Below are positions 7,521 to 13,656 of a stretch of DNA of 13,656 nucleotides, piece by piece. Position numbers and translations under genes: made by a program. The stretch lies in assembly GCA_026392535.1 (NCBI GenBank), contig JAPLBX010000059.1, positions 1 through 13,656 of the forward strand, written 5' to 3'. Position 1 is the stretch's first letter, and the number at the start of each line of letters is the position of its first letter. Source of the stretch: Actinomycetota bacterium. Lineage in GTDB: Bacteria > Actinomycetota > Actinomycetes > S36-B12 > UBA5976. The notes under the pieces were generated by a model that was given only the letters and a program-made list of their open reading frames with translations, made no database searches and was not told the origin of the DNA.

Positions 7521-7549
7521 AGTGCACCTGCTTATGAGTAAAAGGTCAA
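7521..7549 (-). promoter_or_regulatory. Candidate promoter of the hutU-hutI-hutH operon
   Basis: On the minus strand TTGACC (7549 to 7544) is followed after 17 bp by TGCACT (7526 to 7521), 6 nt before the hutU ATG, which would put the transcription start on the start codon. The -35 is good (5 of 6 to consensus) but the -10 is weak (3 of 6), compatible with a promoter needing an activator. A TACTCA further upstream is an alternative -10 without a good -35. Confidence 0.35.
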
Positions 7550-7562
7550 GGATTTGAGCGGA

Positions 7563-7591
7563 TCGACTGGGCTAGGCATGTGGTTTATTCT
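7563..7591 (+). promoter_or_regulatory. Candidate promoter of hutG giving a leaderless mRNA
   Basis: TCGACT (7563-7568), 17 bp, then TATTCT (7586-7591), 7 nt before the ATG at 7599. Both hexamers match consensus in 4 of 6 positions with ideal spacing, and no Shine-Dalgarno sequence precedes the ATG. Together with the hutU promoter candidate this fills the 84-nt divergent gap (7515-7598). I see only weak short dyads there, such as TCAA-GGAT-TTGA at 7546-7557, and no clear operator. Confidence 0.45.
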
Positions 7592-7598
7592 TAACCAA

Positions 7599-8492
7599 AT
7601 GACGCTAACCGAGGACCCAAACTGGCCACGGGCCAAAGCTTGGCTCGAATCCAACTCTTCCACCCCTGATATTGAGGTGGTTGGCGTCCGTGCTCATCAA
7701 ACTTCCATTAGTCCTACCAATGCGCATTTAACGCCAGATGCTGTTCGTGAGGCATTGCAGCGCTACTCCACTTACAACCTCAGCCAAGATGTTGATGTGC
7801 AGGATTTGAAAGTAAAAGATCTTGGGAATATTACTGATGTTGATTTTTTTGACGGAGAAGCGAATGTTTTGAAATTCATTTCAGAGCATCACAATCCAAA
7901 CGCACTTTTAGTTGCACTTGGTGGCGACAACTCAATTACCTATTCGGTCATGCAAGCTATAAACAACAATGATTTAAGTAATGCCGGGTTGATTACTTTC
8001 GATGCACATTTTGATTTGCGCGATGGAATCAGCAATGGCTCGCCTGTTCGTCGTTTAATCGAAGCCGGGCTGAATCCTAAAAGAATTGTTCAAATTGGCA
8101 TCGCAGATTTTGCCAACTCTAAGACTTATGCACAACGTGCAAAAGATTTGGGCGTTACGGTTATTCCACGAAGCGAAATTCACAAATCTACGATTCCTGG
8201 AATTATCAAGAATGCCATTTCTATCGCAGGCGAAAACATTTATGTTGATATCGACGTGGATGTTTGTGATCGGTCAGTTGCACCAGCATGCCCGGCAAGT
8301 GTGCCTGGTGGCATCACCGCAAACCAATTACGTCTAATTGCACGCGAAGTTGCAAGATATAAACAAGTAAAAGCAATTGACTTCACCGAAGTTGATTCAA
8401 GCAAAGATTCCACAGATCACCGGACCACTCGCATTGTCGCTCTAGCCTTACTAGAAATTGCAGCTGGCAGGTTGAGGCAATACAGCGCTTAG
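7599..8492 (+). CDS. hutG: Formimidoylglutamase, arginase/ureohydrolase family
   Basis: Hydrolyses N-formimidoyl-L-glutamate to glutamate and formamide, completing the pathway begun by HutH, HutU and HutI. The 297 residues show the ureohydrolase metal motifs in order: ALGGDNS (106-112), DAHFDLRDG (135-143) and DIDVDVCDR (217-225), followed by PASVPGG and a late FTEVDSS segment. The stretch SNGSPVRRLIEAGL (145-158) is what I remember from Streptomyces formimidoylglutamases and argues against agmatinase or arginase. The first motif has Asn111 where arginases have a manganese-binding His (GGDHS); this also fits my memory of the actinobacterial clade. Start choice: ATG 7599 is preferred over ATG 7578 or TTG 7554 because a -10 box ends 7 nt upstream. 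It diverges from the hut operon, and the tRNA gene follows 15 nt after the stop. Confidence 0.88.
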   Translation: MTLTEDPNWPRAKAWLESNSSTPDIEVVGVRAHQTSISPTNAHLTPDAVREALQRYSTYNLSQDVDVQDLKVKDLGNITDVDFFDGEANVLKFISEHHNPNALLVALGGDNSITYSVMQAINNNDLSNAGLITFDAHFDLRDGISNGSPVRRLIEAGLNPKRIVQIGIADFANSKTYAQRAKDLGVTVIPRSEIHKSTIPGIIKNAISIAGENIYVDIDVDVCDRSVAPACPASVPGGITANQLRLIAREVARYKQVKAIDFTEVDSSKDSTDHRTTRIVALALLEIAAGRLRQYSA

Positions 8493-8503
8493 GATTGAGC
8501 GCT
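8484..8503 (+). other. Short hairpin between hutG and tRNA-Arg
   Basis: Two copies of the self-palindromic AGCGCT, at 8484-8489 and 8498-8503, flank an 8-nt loop that contains the hutG stop codon. The 6-bp GC-rich stem could end or pause hutG transcription, or mark a processing point ahead of the tRNA. There is no T run after it. A TAGGAT at 8490-8495 lies inside the loop and could be a -10 element for the tRNA, but no matching -35 is evident. Confidence 0.3.
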
Positions 8504-8507
8504 ATTC

Positions 8508-8580
8508 GGCTCCGTAGCTCAGGGGATAGAGCATCGGTTTCCTAAACCGTGTGTCGCATGTTCGAATCATGCCGGGGCCA
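8508..8580 (+). tRNA. tRNA-Arg (anticodon CCU)
   Basis: The 73 nt fold into a full cloverleaf. The acceptor stem pairs GGCTCCG with CGGGGCC (8573-8579, one G-U), with discriminator A8580. The D arm is GCTC/GAGC (8517-8532). The anticodon stem is TCGGT/ACCGT with a U-U mismatch at its first pair and loop TTCCTAA, giving anticodon CCT at 8541-8543. The variable loop is 5 nt (GTGTC), and the T arm is GCATG-TTCGAAT-CATGC (8556-8572). It decodes AGG. The CCA end is not encoded (CAA follows), so CCA must be added after transcription. It starts 15 nt after the hutG stop and ends 4 nt before the stop of the convergent gene, leaving no room for a separate terminator. Confidence 0.95.
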
Positions 8581-8584
8581 CAAG

Positions 8585-9316
8585 TTAACTAACGACTACT
8601 GCAATCCACCGATGATCGCTGATTGGGCCTTGCTTTCCTATTCCACTAGCCGATAATTGAACTTTTGAATCGACTAGGAAATGGTCAATCTGCTTTTCTG
8701 GTTTCCACGCTGGAAAAGTATTGCCATTCACAGAGGCCTTCAAGCCAAACAACCGCAACCAACTTGTTGAGACGAAATTGAAGTCACCGCCAATAATCAA
8801 TTTGGCTTTATGACTTCGGGCAATTTTCTTCCCCCACAAAACCACACGAATCATTTGAAGTTGAGCGACAAGTGGCATAAACGAAAGATGGGTGTTCACT
8901 ACGCAAAAACCATTCTCAAGAACTGCGGCTATAGCAGCTCGAGGGTGGTCGTGAACATAAAAGGTTTCAGAACTATCTCCGAATTGAAAAGTCATTCTTT
9001 TCCCAATTGGCGAACTAGGTAAATCTATTGAATGCCAACTAACAACCTGGACTTTGGATGCAATACCAATCCCATATTCCCCGTCTTCTGCGGGAATCAA
9101 TCTCGTGGCGTGAAAGTTCGAATGTGTCGCGCCAAGTGCGGATGAAATTTTGGCTAATTGGTCAACGCCGTTTGTGCGAGCTTTATTGAGATCAACTTCT
9201 TGCAATAAAAGCACATCAGCATTTTGCTGCTGAAGTATCAGATTCAGGTCAACTTCAATTGAATTGGATTGTTCATACTGTTCAAGATGTTGAATATTCC
9301 AACTAACTACGCGCAC
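8585..9316 (-). CDS. Endonuclease/exonuclease/phosphatase-fold (EEP) protein
   Basis: A 243-residue cytosolic protein of the metal-dependent EEP superfamily (exonuclease III, DNase I and phosphodiesterase relatives). All signature motifs are visible in order: SWNIQHL with Asn7, LLLQEVD with Glu40, YGIGIASK (81-88), VVNTHLS with His143, IIGGDFNF with Asp178 and Asn180, QIDHFLV with Asp211-His212, and ISDHRWI with Asp234-His235. The substrate cannot be told from these motifs; nucleic acid, phosphoinositide-like lipid and nucleotide phosphodiester bonds are all cleaved by this fold. No signal peptide is seen. The GTG at 9316 is chosen because GAGG lies 8 nt upstream and the protein then begins right at the first motif; an in-frame upstream ATG at 9352 would add 12 unlikely residues. 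It is divergent from the Pr6Pr gene and convergent with the tRNA. Confidence 0.85.
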   Translation of the reverse strand: MRVVSWNIQHLEQYEQSNSIEVDLNLILQQQNADVLLLQEVDLNKARTNGVDQLAKISSALGATHSNFHATRLIPAEDGEYGIGIASKVQVVSWHSIDLPSSPIGKRMTFQFGDSSETFYVHDHPRAAIAAVLENGFCVVNTHLSFMPLVAQLQMIRVVLWGKKIARSHKAKLIIGGDFNFVSTSWLRLFGLKASVNGNTFPAWKPEKQIDHFLVDSKVQLSASGIGKQGPISDHRWIAVVVS

Positions 9317-9515
9317 AGATTTAGCCTCAATGCTCCCAACCGAGAGCCACATTCAGCAAAATATTGCTGTAAATACTTGCTTTTATCTAACTTACGTACT
9401 GAACCTGGGTTTACGGCTAAATCCACGCTCAGAGACTACGCCCGATTACTGCGCCGTAATAAGGAAAATGTGGTCAATCCTTGCCATTTTGAATTATTGC
9501 GTAAGAATTTTCACC
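9317..9515. promoter_or_regulatory. Divergent intergenic region with two short dyads
   Basis: This 199-nt gap separates the EEP gene (minus) and the Pr6Pr gene (plus). It holds the EEP ribosome binding site (GAGG on the minus strand, 9328-9325). A 16-nt dyad at 9354-9369 has 6-bp perfect arms (CAGCAA/TTGCTG) and lies 38-53 nt before the EEP start. A second 16-nt dyad at 9445-9460, ATTACTGCGCCGTAAT, is perfect except for one pair. The Pr6Pr promoter candidate is at its right end. The open frame running through it in the Pr6Pr reading frame looks like non-coding extension. Confidence 0.35.
9481..9508 (+). promoter_or_regulatory. Candidate promoter of the Pr6Pr gene giving a leaderless mRNA
   Basis: TTGCCA (9481-9486, 5 of 6 to the -35 consensus), 16 bp, then AAGAAT (9503-9508, 4 of 6 to the -10 consensus), 7 nt before the ATG at 9516. 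No Shine-Dalgarno sequence precedes that ATG. Confidence 0.4.
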
Positions 9516-10229
9516 ATGACATACCGAAACCATGCAAGAGCAAACAAATCTCTGATCCTCATAAATGCCATAGTCGCATATATCTCTGTGGGAATTTCCT
9601 TCAGTTTGATGCTTATTGGCTACTACGCAAATTCTGAGAATATCGATCTAACCGAACCAACATTGCTCGGAAACTCCGTTAACGGAACCGACCAAGTTTG
9701 GGAACGATTCTTCGATTGGATTTCTTACTTCACAATCTGGAGCAACATAGTTGTTGCAATTGTTTTAACTGTTCTTTGGCTGCGTCCAGATGTATTCGAA
9801 AGAAACAATGCATCGGGAACCCGCTGGCGAGCATTACGCCTAGACAGTATTTTGATGATCACAATTACAGGCATTGTTTACAACGTATTGCTAGCTGAAC
9901 CAAAAACTGGAATTGATGCGGTATCAAACGCAATGATCCATATCGTGAATCCAATTTTGACACTTTTGGTTTTCCTACTCACTGGGCCTCGTGGACTCCT
10001 GCGTGTATCAACTGTTTTTTATTCATTGGTAGTGCCGATTACTTGGGCAACTTTCGCAATTGTGCGCGGTATGACATTGAACTCATATCCATATCCGTTC
10101 TTCGATGTTAGTGAGAATGGATTGCCATATGTGCTCATGTTCGTAGCTCAAATAATGGCCTTGGCAGTTGTCTTGGCTCTGGCTCTTCTTGGTTATGACA
10201 AATTTATAACCAACAGTCGCAGACCTTAA
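9516..10229 (+). CDS. Pr6Pr family six-helix membrane protein
   Basis: A 237-residue integral membrane protein with six predicted helices at about 12-37, 68-89, 109-127, 139-157, 165-184 and 204-226. The motifs fit the actinobacterial Pr6Pr family (predicted six-transmembrane, related to FAR-17a/AIG1): YFTIWSNIVVAIVL in helix 2, ITGIVYNVLLA in helix 3, IHIVNPILTLLVFLLTGPRG in and after helix 4, and WATFAIVRGMTLNSYPYPFFDV between helices 5 and 6. The eukaryotic FAR-17a/AIG1 relatives include fatty-acid-ester hydrolases, but no activity is established here. ATG 9516 is chosen over upstream in-frame starts (9468 has a purine run too close; 9330 gives an atypical N-terminus) because the first helix then begins normally and a promoter sits just upstream. 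It ends before a strong shared terminator. Confidence 0.78.
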   Translation: MTYRNHARANKSLILINAIVAYISVGISFSLMLIGYYANSENIDLTEPTLLGNSVNGTDQVWERFFDWISYFTIWSNIVVAIVLTVLWLRPDVFERNNASGTRWRALRLDSILMITITGIVYNVLLAEPKTGIDAVSNAMIHIVNPILTLLVFLLTGPRGLLRVSTVFYSLVVPITWATFAIVRGMTLNSYPYPFFDVSENGLPYVLMFVAQIMALAVVLALALLGYDKFITNSRRP

Positions 10230-10251
10230 ACAATTAAACCGATTGCAACTA

Positions 10252-10289
10252 ATAAAAGTAGGTGGGAATAAATTCCCACCTACTTTTAT
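10252..10289. terminator. Bidirectional rho-independent terminator
   Basis: A perfect 17-bp inverted repeat (10252-10268 with 10273-10289, loop TAAA) whose GC-rich core is GTAGGTGGGAA and whose ends are AAAA/TTTT, giving a T tract in both directions. It lies between the convergent Pr6Pr gene (stop 10229) and the lipoprotein gene (stop 10302) and can serve both. Confidence 0.92.
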
Positions 10290-10301
10290 GCTTTGTATTC
10301 T

Positions 10302-11828
10302 CTAGTCGTTATTGATTACCTCAACAACAACTTTGTTTGCGTATTTGCTATCTCCACCGTCGGTGCTTTGTGGAGTTAGGTAAACAACTTCAATATCTGC
10401 TTTTACCTTTGCAGCTTTTAACTTCTTCTTGATAGCTGCGGCGCGCTTCTTAACAATCTTTAGATTAGATGTAGCAGAAGATCCAGTTAATCCGAATTTC
10501 TTGATTCCAATAATTCGAATCGTGTCAATCGAACCAGATTTCAAGGATGTCAGTTTCGACTTCAAACCACCAAGGGTTTTCGAACTACTCCAGGATGACT
10601 TATTAGCTTTAAATGTAACTACGTGTCCCACAAGTACGTTTAGGTATGGTTCGGCAGCAGTTATTCCGTTGGGAATTTTTGGAGCATCTTCGTCAAAGTA
10701 ATTTCCTGAAATTAACCAATAAACCGAGTTCTTGTTTGCATCAAAATCGCCATTGGTCGAAAGGACAACCCCATTGATTGTGTAAGTTGACTCCATTCCA
10801 AGTTCAAGTGACTGATAGATAGATTCCATCTCCTGATTTGTGTAGTTGCCATCCATGTTTATTTCTAAATTATTGTTATCTGGATTTGTAATTCCGGCAA
10901 AGTACTCCCAAGAAACTCCATCGGTTGCTAGCTTCCACAACCCAGTTTCAGCCACATTAGGTTCCATTAAGTCATCAGGGAGTTTCCGGCTCAAGTTGCT
11001 TAGGGAAATGTTTGAATAATTGCAATAAAGCGTCCATCCGGCATCATCTCGCTTAACGTTCAATAAGTCTTTTTCACGTAGCAACGCAAGGAATTCTCCC
11101 GGCATTAATTGACGATCATTCAGAATATCAAATCTCGAATCGAGTCGATCTAAATCACAAGCAGCACTCTCTGGGTATTTATTGTAATACGCATCATCAG
11201 GAGGTATATCTCCAGTTCTCACCAAAATCATGTAGTGAGGTCTTTCTGCTGGTGGAATGTTTGCCATTTGAAGTATGCTCAAACCGATATCTGAGTTTCC
11301 TAATGAGTTCGTAAAATCGCTATCCGAAACTGCAACTGCACCAGAATTAATGGTTTCGAAATATTGGCAATCATTTTGATTACCTGACTTTGGAATCAGC
11401 GTCACATTGTTCAAGTGAAAATAAGCAGCAACGCCATCGTCATAATAATCGGTTATATCGCCGAAACCATAAACAGTTTTATCTTTGTTGGCCACATCTA
11501 GTCTGAATTCGGCCTTTGAAAAATCGAGTGCATTTCCAGGCGGAATAGAAAGTAATACATTCTCTGCCACACAATCGGAAAGGTCGTCGAATGTGATGTT
11601 AATGATTTCAATCGGAGTGTTTCGGCTATAAATTTCGGTATACGGCGAACCCGGACTATAAATCCACTGGCCATAGATGTCATCATTTATGGTCGTTGTA
11701 CCGGTGCCAGTAATGGTTCCATCTGCATTTACGGTGAGCGTAAAGTCGTTCTTAACGCAACCGGTCAGGATTAGCGAAAGTAAAACGAATGCAATTGGCG
11801 CAAGGAGTTTTCTAGATTTATTACGCAT
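10302..11828 (-). CDS. Secreted lipoprotein with LppM-like N-terminal and OmpA-like C-terminal regions
   Basis: The 508-residue product begins with a typical lipoprotein signal: basic MRNKSRK, a hydrophobic core, then lipobox LTGC with Cys24 as the lipidation site, so it should be anchored to the outer face of the membrane. Just after the Cys, DFTLTVNADGTITGTGTT has the pattern of actinobacterial LppM-type lipoproteins. A later segment around STYTINGVVLSTNGDFDANK followed by VYWLIS resembles the closing part of the same domain. Residues about 397-508 look OmpA-like: VVTFKANKSSWSS, then IDTIRIIGIKKFG, a helix with repeated Lys/Ala (IVKKRAAAIKKKLKAAKV), and KYANKVVVEV. The long middle (about 55-330) is rich in Asp, Asn and Tyr and unrecognised. 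The ATG has AGGTGG ending 3 nt upstream. A strong terminator follows. The role may be in cell-envelope attachment, by inference only. Confidence 0.7.
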   Translation of the reverse strand: MRNKSRKLLAPIAFVLLSLILTGCVKNDFTLTVNADGTITGTGTTTINDDIYGQWIYSPGSPYTEIYSRNTPIEIINITFDDLSDCVAENVLLSIPPGNALDFSKAEFRLDVANKDKTVYGFGDITDYYDDGVAAYFHLNNVTLIPKSGNQNDCQYFETINSGAVAVSDSDFTNSLGNSDIGLSILQMANIPPAERPHYMILVRTGDIPPDDAYYNKYPESAACDLDRLDSRFDILNDRQLMPGEFLALLREKDLLNVKRDDAGWTLYCNYSNISLSNLSRKLPDDLMEPNVAETGLWKLATDGVSWEYFAGITNPDNNNLEINMDGNYTNQEMESIYQSLELGMESTYTINGVVLSTNGDFDANKNSVYWLISGNYFDEDAPKIPNGITAAEPYLNVLVGHVVTFKANKSSWSSSKTLGGLKSKLTSLKSGSIDTIRIIGIKKFGLTGSSATSNLKIVKKRAAAIKKKLKAAKVKADIEVVYLTPQSTDGGDSKYANKVVVEVINND

Positions 11829-11847
11829 GATCCACCTAACTTCGATT

Positions 11848-11902
11848 GCCCTAAACAGGGATGGAGAAATATACCTATTTAGGGCTACCAGAACTTAGTT
11901 CT
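11848..11902 (-). promoter_or_regulatory. Promoter region of the lipoprotein gene with two dyads
   Basis: On the minus strand a TATATT (11873 to 11868) makes a good -10, predicting a leader of about 32 nt ahead of the AGGTGG ribosome site. No good -35 is present. Instead a perfect palindrome AGAACT-T-AGTTCT (11890-11902) covers the expected -35 position. The -10 itself is bracketed by an 8-bp inverted repeat, GCCCTAAA (11848-11855) and TTTAGGGC (11878-11885). The absence of a -35 with a dyad in its place suggests an activator-dependent or repressed promoter. This fills the 83-nt gap after the lipid kinase gene. Confidence 0.4.
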
Positions 11903-11911
11903 AGTCTTGAA

Positions 11912-12823
11912 TCACCAGCGGACACCATAAATACTCACAGAATTTGGCCTGATTTCAATCTGAACTGGGGATTCACCTAGGTATTCCCCATCGCCCCAAA
12001 CCTGCTCGCCTGGTGCGCTCAGCCAAAAGGTTCTAGCCCGAGCTTCATCAACCTTCGGGTGATTTACATGTTTGCCAGTGAAGACTTTAGGAAATACAGC
12101 CAGCAAGGTTGGAATGCTAATTTTATTGACAACGATGTAATCAAGTTCACCATCTTTGATGTTGGCAGATGGGCAAACTTTCATGCCACCGCCAAACATC
12201 GGTCCATTACCGATTGCAATCAGCATTGCATCGAACTTACTTTCCTTACCGTCAATAACTGTGTGATAGCTGATTGGGCTAAACCGAGTTAAAGTTTTTA
12301 GCATCGCGAGTATGTAACGACCCGTGCCGGTTAGGTATGTCATCTTGGCAGAGTTGGCATTGACTCGCGAATCAAAACCGCAAGACATAACTGCAAGGAC
12401 AGCATGTTCCTGACCATCACTTGTGGTGGCACTAAGAGAGTCAATCTCTGTGAGATCTTTTTCTTTCCATGCATTTACAAAATGATCAACCGCCAGTTTT
12501 GTCGCTTCCAAATTTCGACCATGTGGAAGTCCACAAGCGCGCGCAACATCATCGCCCGAACCGGATGCAATGATTCCGAGTGGCAGTTTGTGTTTGATGG
12601 CAATCTGAGCAGCAGTGTGAACTGACCCATCTCCACCCACAGCTACTACGGCAGAAAACTCACTTATGCGAGCTGTTACTTTATTGATTGCATCTTGTGC
12701 TGAATCTCCGCGAACAAATACATATGGCAGGCCATGCAATTCAAATTGCTGAAAAACATAATCTGCAAGCCGATTGGTCCGACCAAGCCCAGCTTTCAAG
12801 TTCATCATCAGCGCAATTGTCAT
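11912..12823 (-). CDS. Diacylglycerol kinase family lipid kinase
   Basis: A 303-residue soluble or peripheral enzyme of the DAGK/sphingosine-kinase catalytic fold (DgkB/YegS type), which phosphorylates a lipid such as diacylglycerol with ATP. Motifs seen are the N-terminal MMNLKAGLG (6-14), nucleotide-binding VGGDGSVHTA (62-71), GSGDDVAR (88-95) and GNGPMFGGGMKVCPSANIKDGELD (from 205), ending with WGDGEYLG (276-283). The second motif is usually GTGNDFAR, so the Asn is Asp here; I believe this also occurs in other actinobacterial members. The ATG at 12823 is chosen because GGGAG lies 4 nt upstream; a TTG at 12841 would add six residues without a ribosome site. It diverges from the EamA gene across 89 nt and is followed by the lipoprotein gene on the same strand. 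The lipid substrate cannot be told. Confidence 0.9.
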   Translation of the reverse strand: MTIALMMNLKAGLGRTNRLADYVFQQFELHGLPYVFVRGDSAQDAINKVTARISEFSAVVAVGGDGSVHTAAQIAIKHKLPLGIIASGSGDDVARACGLPHGRNLEATKLAVDHFVNAWKEKDLTEIDSLSATTSDGQEHAVLAVMSCGFDSRVNANSAKMTYLTGTGRYILAMLKTLTRFSPISYHTVIDGKESKFDAMLIAIGNGPMFGGGMKVCPSANIKDGELDYIVVNKISIPTLLAVFPKVFTGKHVNHPKVDEARARTFWLSAPGEQVWGDGEYLGESPVQIEIRPNSVSIYGVRW

Positions 12824-12912
12824 TACTCTCCCAAGGTGCAATAAGCGGCTAATCCTGCGGGGTACGCGCCTTTTGGAACAAGGACTTTTCGATAACTGTT
12901 ACCTTCCCGCTC

Positions 12913-13656
12913 ATGAAATCCACTCTTAAAGGCCACCGACTGGCCTTCTGGTTGCTCATTTTCGCGACCGCGATCTGGGGAAGCACCTTCGTGGTCGTCA
13001 AAAGTGGAATTTCCCAAATGTCGATGCTGATGTTTATGGGCTGGCGCTTTGCTATTGCCACGATCGTGATTGTGGCAATGAAACCGAGTGCGTTGCGAAT
13101 GTCCGCTGATGTGTTTCGCAAAGGTGTCTACATTGGGCTCGCACTTGGTATTGGATTTCTAGTTCAGACATATGGATTGATGTACACATCTGCCACCGTG
13201 TCCGGTTTCATTACTGGGATGTTTGTTGTGCTCACTCCAATTGCCGCAGGCATCGTTTATAAAATAAAAGTGCCGGCAGTTGGTTGGGCTGGAGTATTTC
13301 TCGCTGCGCTCGGACTTGCGGTTTTATCTTTGAACGGTTGGTCTTTCGGAGTTGGTGAGTCTTGGACTTTGCTTGGCGCGGTTTTCTTTAGCTTTCAAAT
13401 CATGTGGTTGTCTCGTTGGGCAACACCGCAAATTTCATACAGCATCACGATTGTGCAAATTACGGTCACCGCAGTTTTGTTTGTGAGCGCAGGTTTGGTG
13501 ATGGATGGTTTTCAAGTTCCACCAAACACAGATGTTTGGATTGCGATTGTGTTCTTAGCGGTATTCGCAAGTGCAATTGCGTTTTCAATTCAAACCTGGA
13601 GCCAATCCCATATGGATCCAACTCGCGCCGCAGTTATCTTGAGCTTTGAACCAGTA
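12913..13656 (+). CDS. EamA family (DMT superfamily) transporter, 3' end outside window
   Basis: The first 248 residues of an integral membrane transporter; the frame is still open at the window end. From the ATG at 12913 the first helix reads AFWLLIFATAIWGSTFVVVK (11-30), the typical start of an EamA repeat with its WGS motif. Further hydrophobic helices lie at about 37-56, 71-90, 96-117, 122-141, 151-167, 177-197 and 208-228. The second EamA repeat, starting near 148, ends at the window edge in PTRAAVILSFEPV, the usual AxxxxxxEPV motif, so about 40-50 residues are probably missing. Members export or import small metabolites such as amino acids; the substrate cannot be told. No clear ribosome site precedes the ATG. 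A TACCTT at 12900-12905 might be a -10 for a leaderless start, but no good -35 was found. It diverges from the lipid kinase gene. Confidence 0.88.
   Translation, partial: MKSTLKGHRLAFWLLIFATAIWGSTFVVVKSGISQMSMLMFMGWRFAIATIVIVAMKPSALRMSADVFRKGVYIGLALGIGFLVQTYGLMYTSATVSGFITGMFVVLTPIAAGIVYKIKVPAVGWAGVFLAALGLAVLSLNGWSFGVGESWTLLGAVFFSFQIMWLSRWATPQISYSITIVQITVTAVLFVSAGLVMDGFQVPPNTDVWIAIVFLAVFASAIAFSIQTWSQSHMDPTRAAVILSFEPV

Noticed and set aside
7554..7598. Earlier starts for hutG (TTG 7554, ATG 7578)
   Set aside because: They would lie within the promoter hexamers at 7563-7591 and have no ribosome site.
9330..9515. Upstream extension of the Pr6Pr gene by 62 codons
   Set aside because: The extension lacks family resemblance, overlaps the EEP promoter region, and a promoter candidate lies just before ATG 9516.
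11890..11902. AGAACT palindrome as terminator of the lipid kinase gene
   Set aside because: As a hairpin it has a very short loop, a weak stem and no T run after it on the minus strand.
1..13656. Insertion sequence, CRISPR array, phage, toxin-antitoxin or defence island
   Set aside because: No transposase, integrase, regularly spaced repeats, or defence-type protein motifs were seen on either strand; gene content is housekeeping and catabolic.

Overview
The window looks like a compact chromosomal segment of a low-to-moderate-GC actinobacterium, plausibly a streamlined freshwater lineage of the Planktophila/Nanopelagicus (acI) type. That placement is inference. It rests on the HutH, HutI, HutU and HutG sequences being closest to what I remember of Streptomyces-type enzymes. 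It also rests on an actinobacterial protein family usually labelled '3-methyladenine DNA glycosylase', a Pr6Pr membrane protein, an LppM-like lipoprotein, a tRNA gene without an encoded CCA end, GTG starts, and very tight or overlapping gene ends. I see no insertion sequence, prophage, CRISPR array or defence system. The region reads as housekeeping and catabolic core genome.

Layout. Positions 1-247 hold the 3' end of a gene, possibly a SAF/CpaB-like protein. A 55-residue unknown protein (244-411, minus) and the '3-methyladenine DNA glycosylase' family gene (454-1326, plus) diverge from a strikingly symmetric 30-bp promoter dyad. ptsI, Enzyme I of the PTS, follows on the minus strand (1319-2971) with a palindromic operator candidate just upstream of it. 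The centre of the window is a complete histidine-utilization locus: hutU-hutI-hutH (minus, overlapping ends, 7514 down to 3158), with formimidoylglutamase hutG diverging from it (7599-8492, plus). Together these four enzymes convert histidine to urocanate, imidazolone propionate, formimidoyl-glutamate and finally glutamate plus formamide. A tRNA-Arg(CCU) gene follows hutG by 15 nt.

The right third holds an endonuclease/exonuclease/phosphatase-fold protein (minus) diverging from a six-helix Pr6Pr membrane protein (plus). A strong bidirectional terminator separates the latter from a secreted lipoprotein (minus) that joins an LppM-like N-terminal region to an OmpA-like C-terminal region. Beyond that are a diacylglycerol-kinase-family lipid kinase (minus) and the 5' part of an EamA-family transporter (plus), cut by the window end.

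Regulatory reading. Several promoter candidates place the likely transcription start on or next to the start codon, suggesting leaderless mRNAs (454, 411, 7599, 9516). Other genes have recognisable Shine-Dalgarno sequences. Points worth a second look are the symmetric divergent promoter, the ptsI palindrome, the dyads around the lipoprotein promoter, and metal-site substitutions in HutI (Asp to Asn) and HutG (His to Asn). I did not find a convincing wholly new system.
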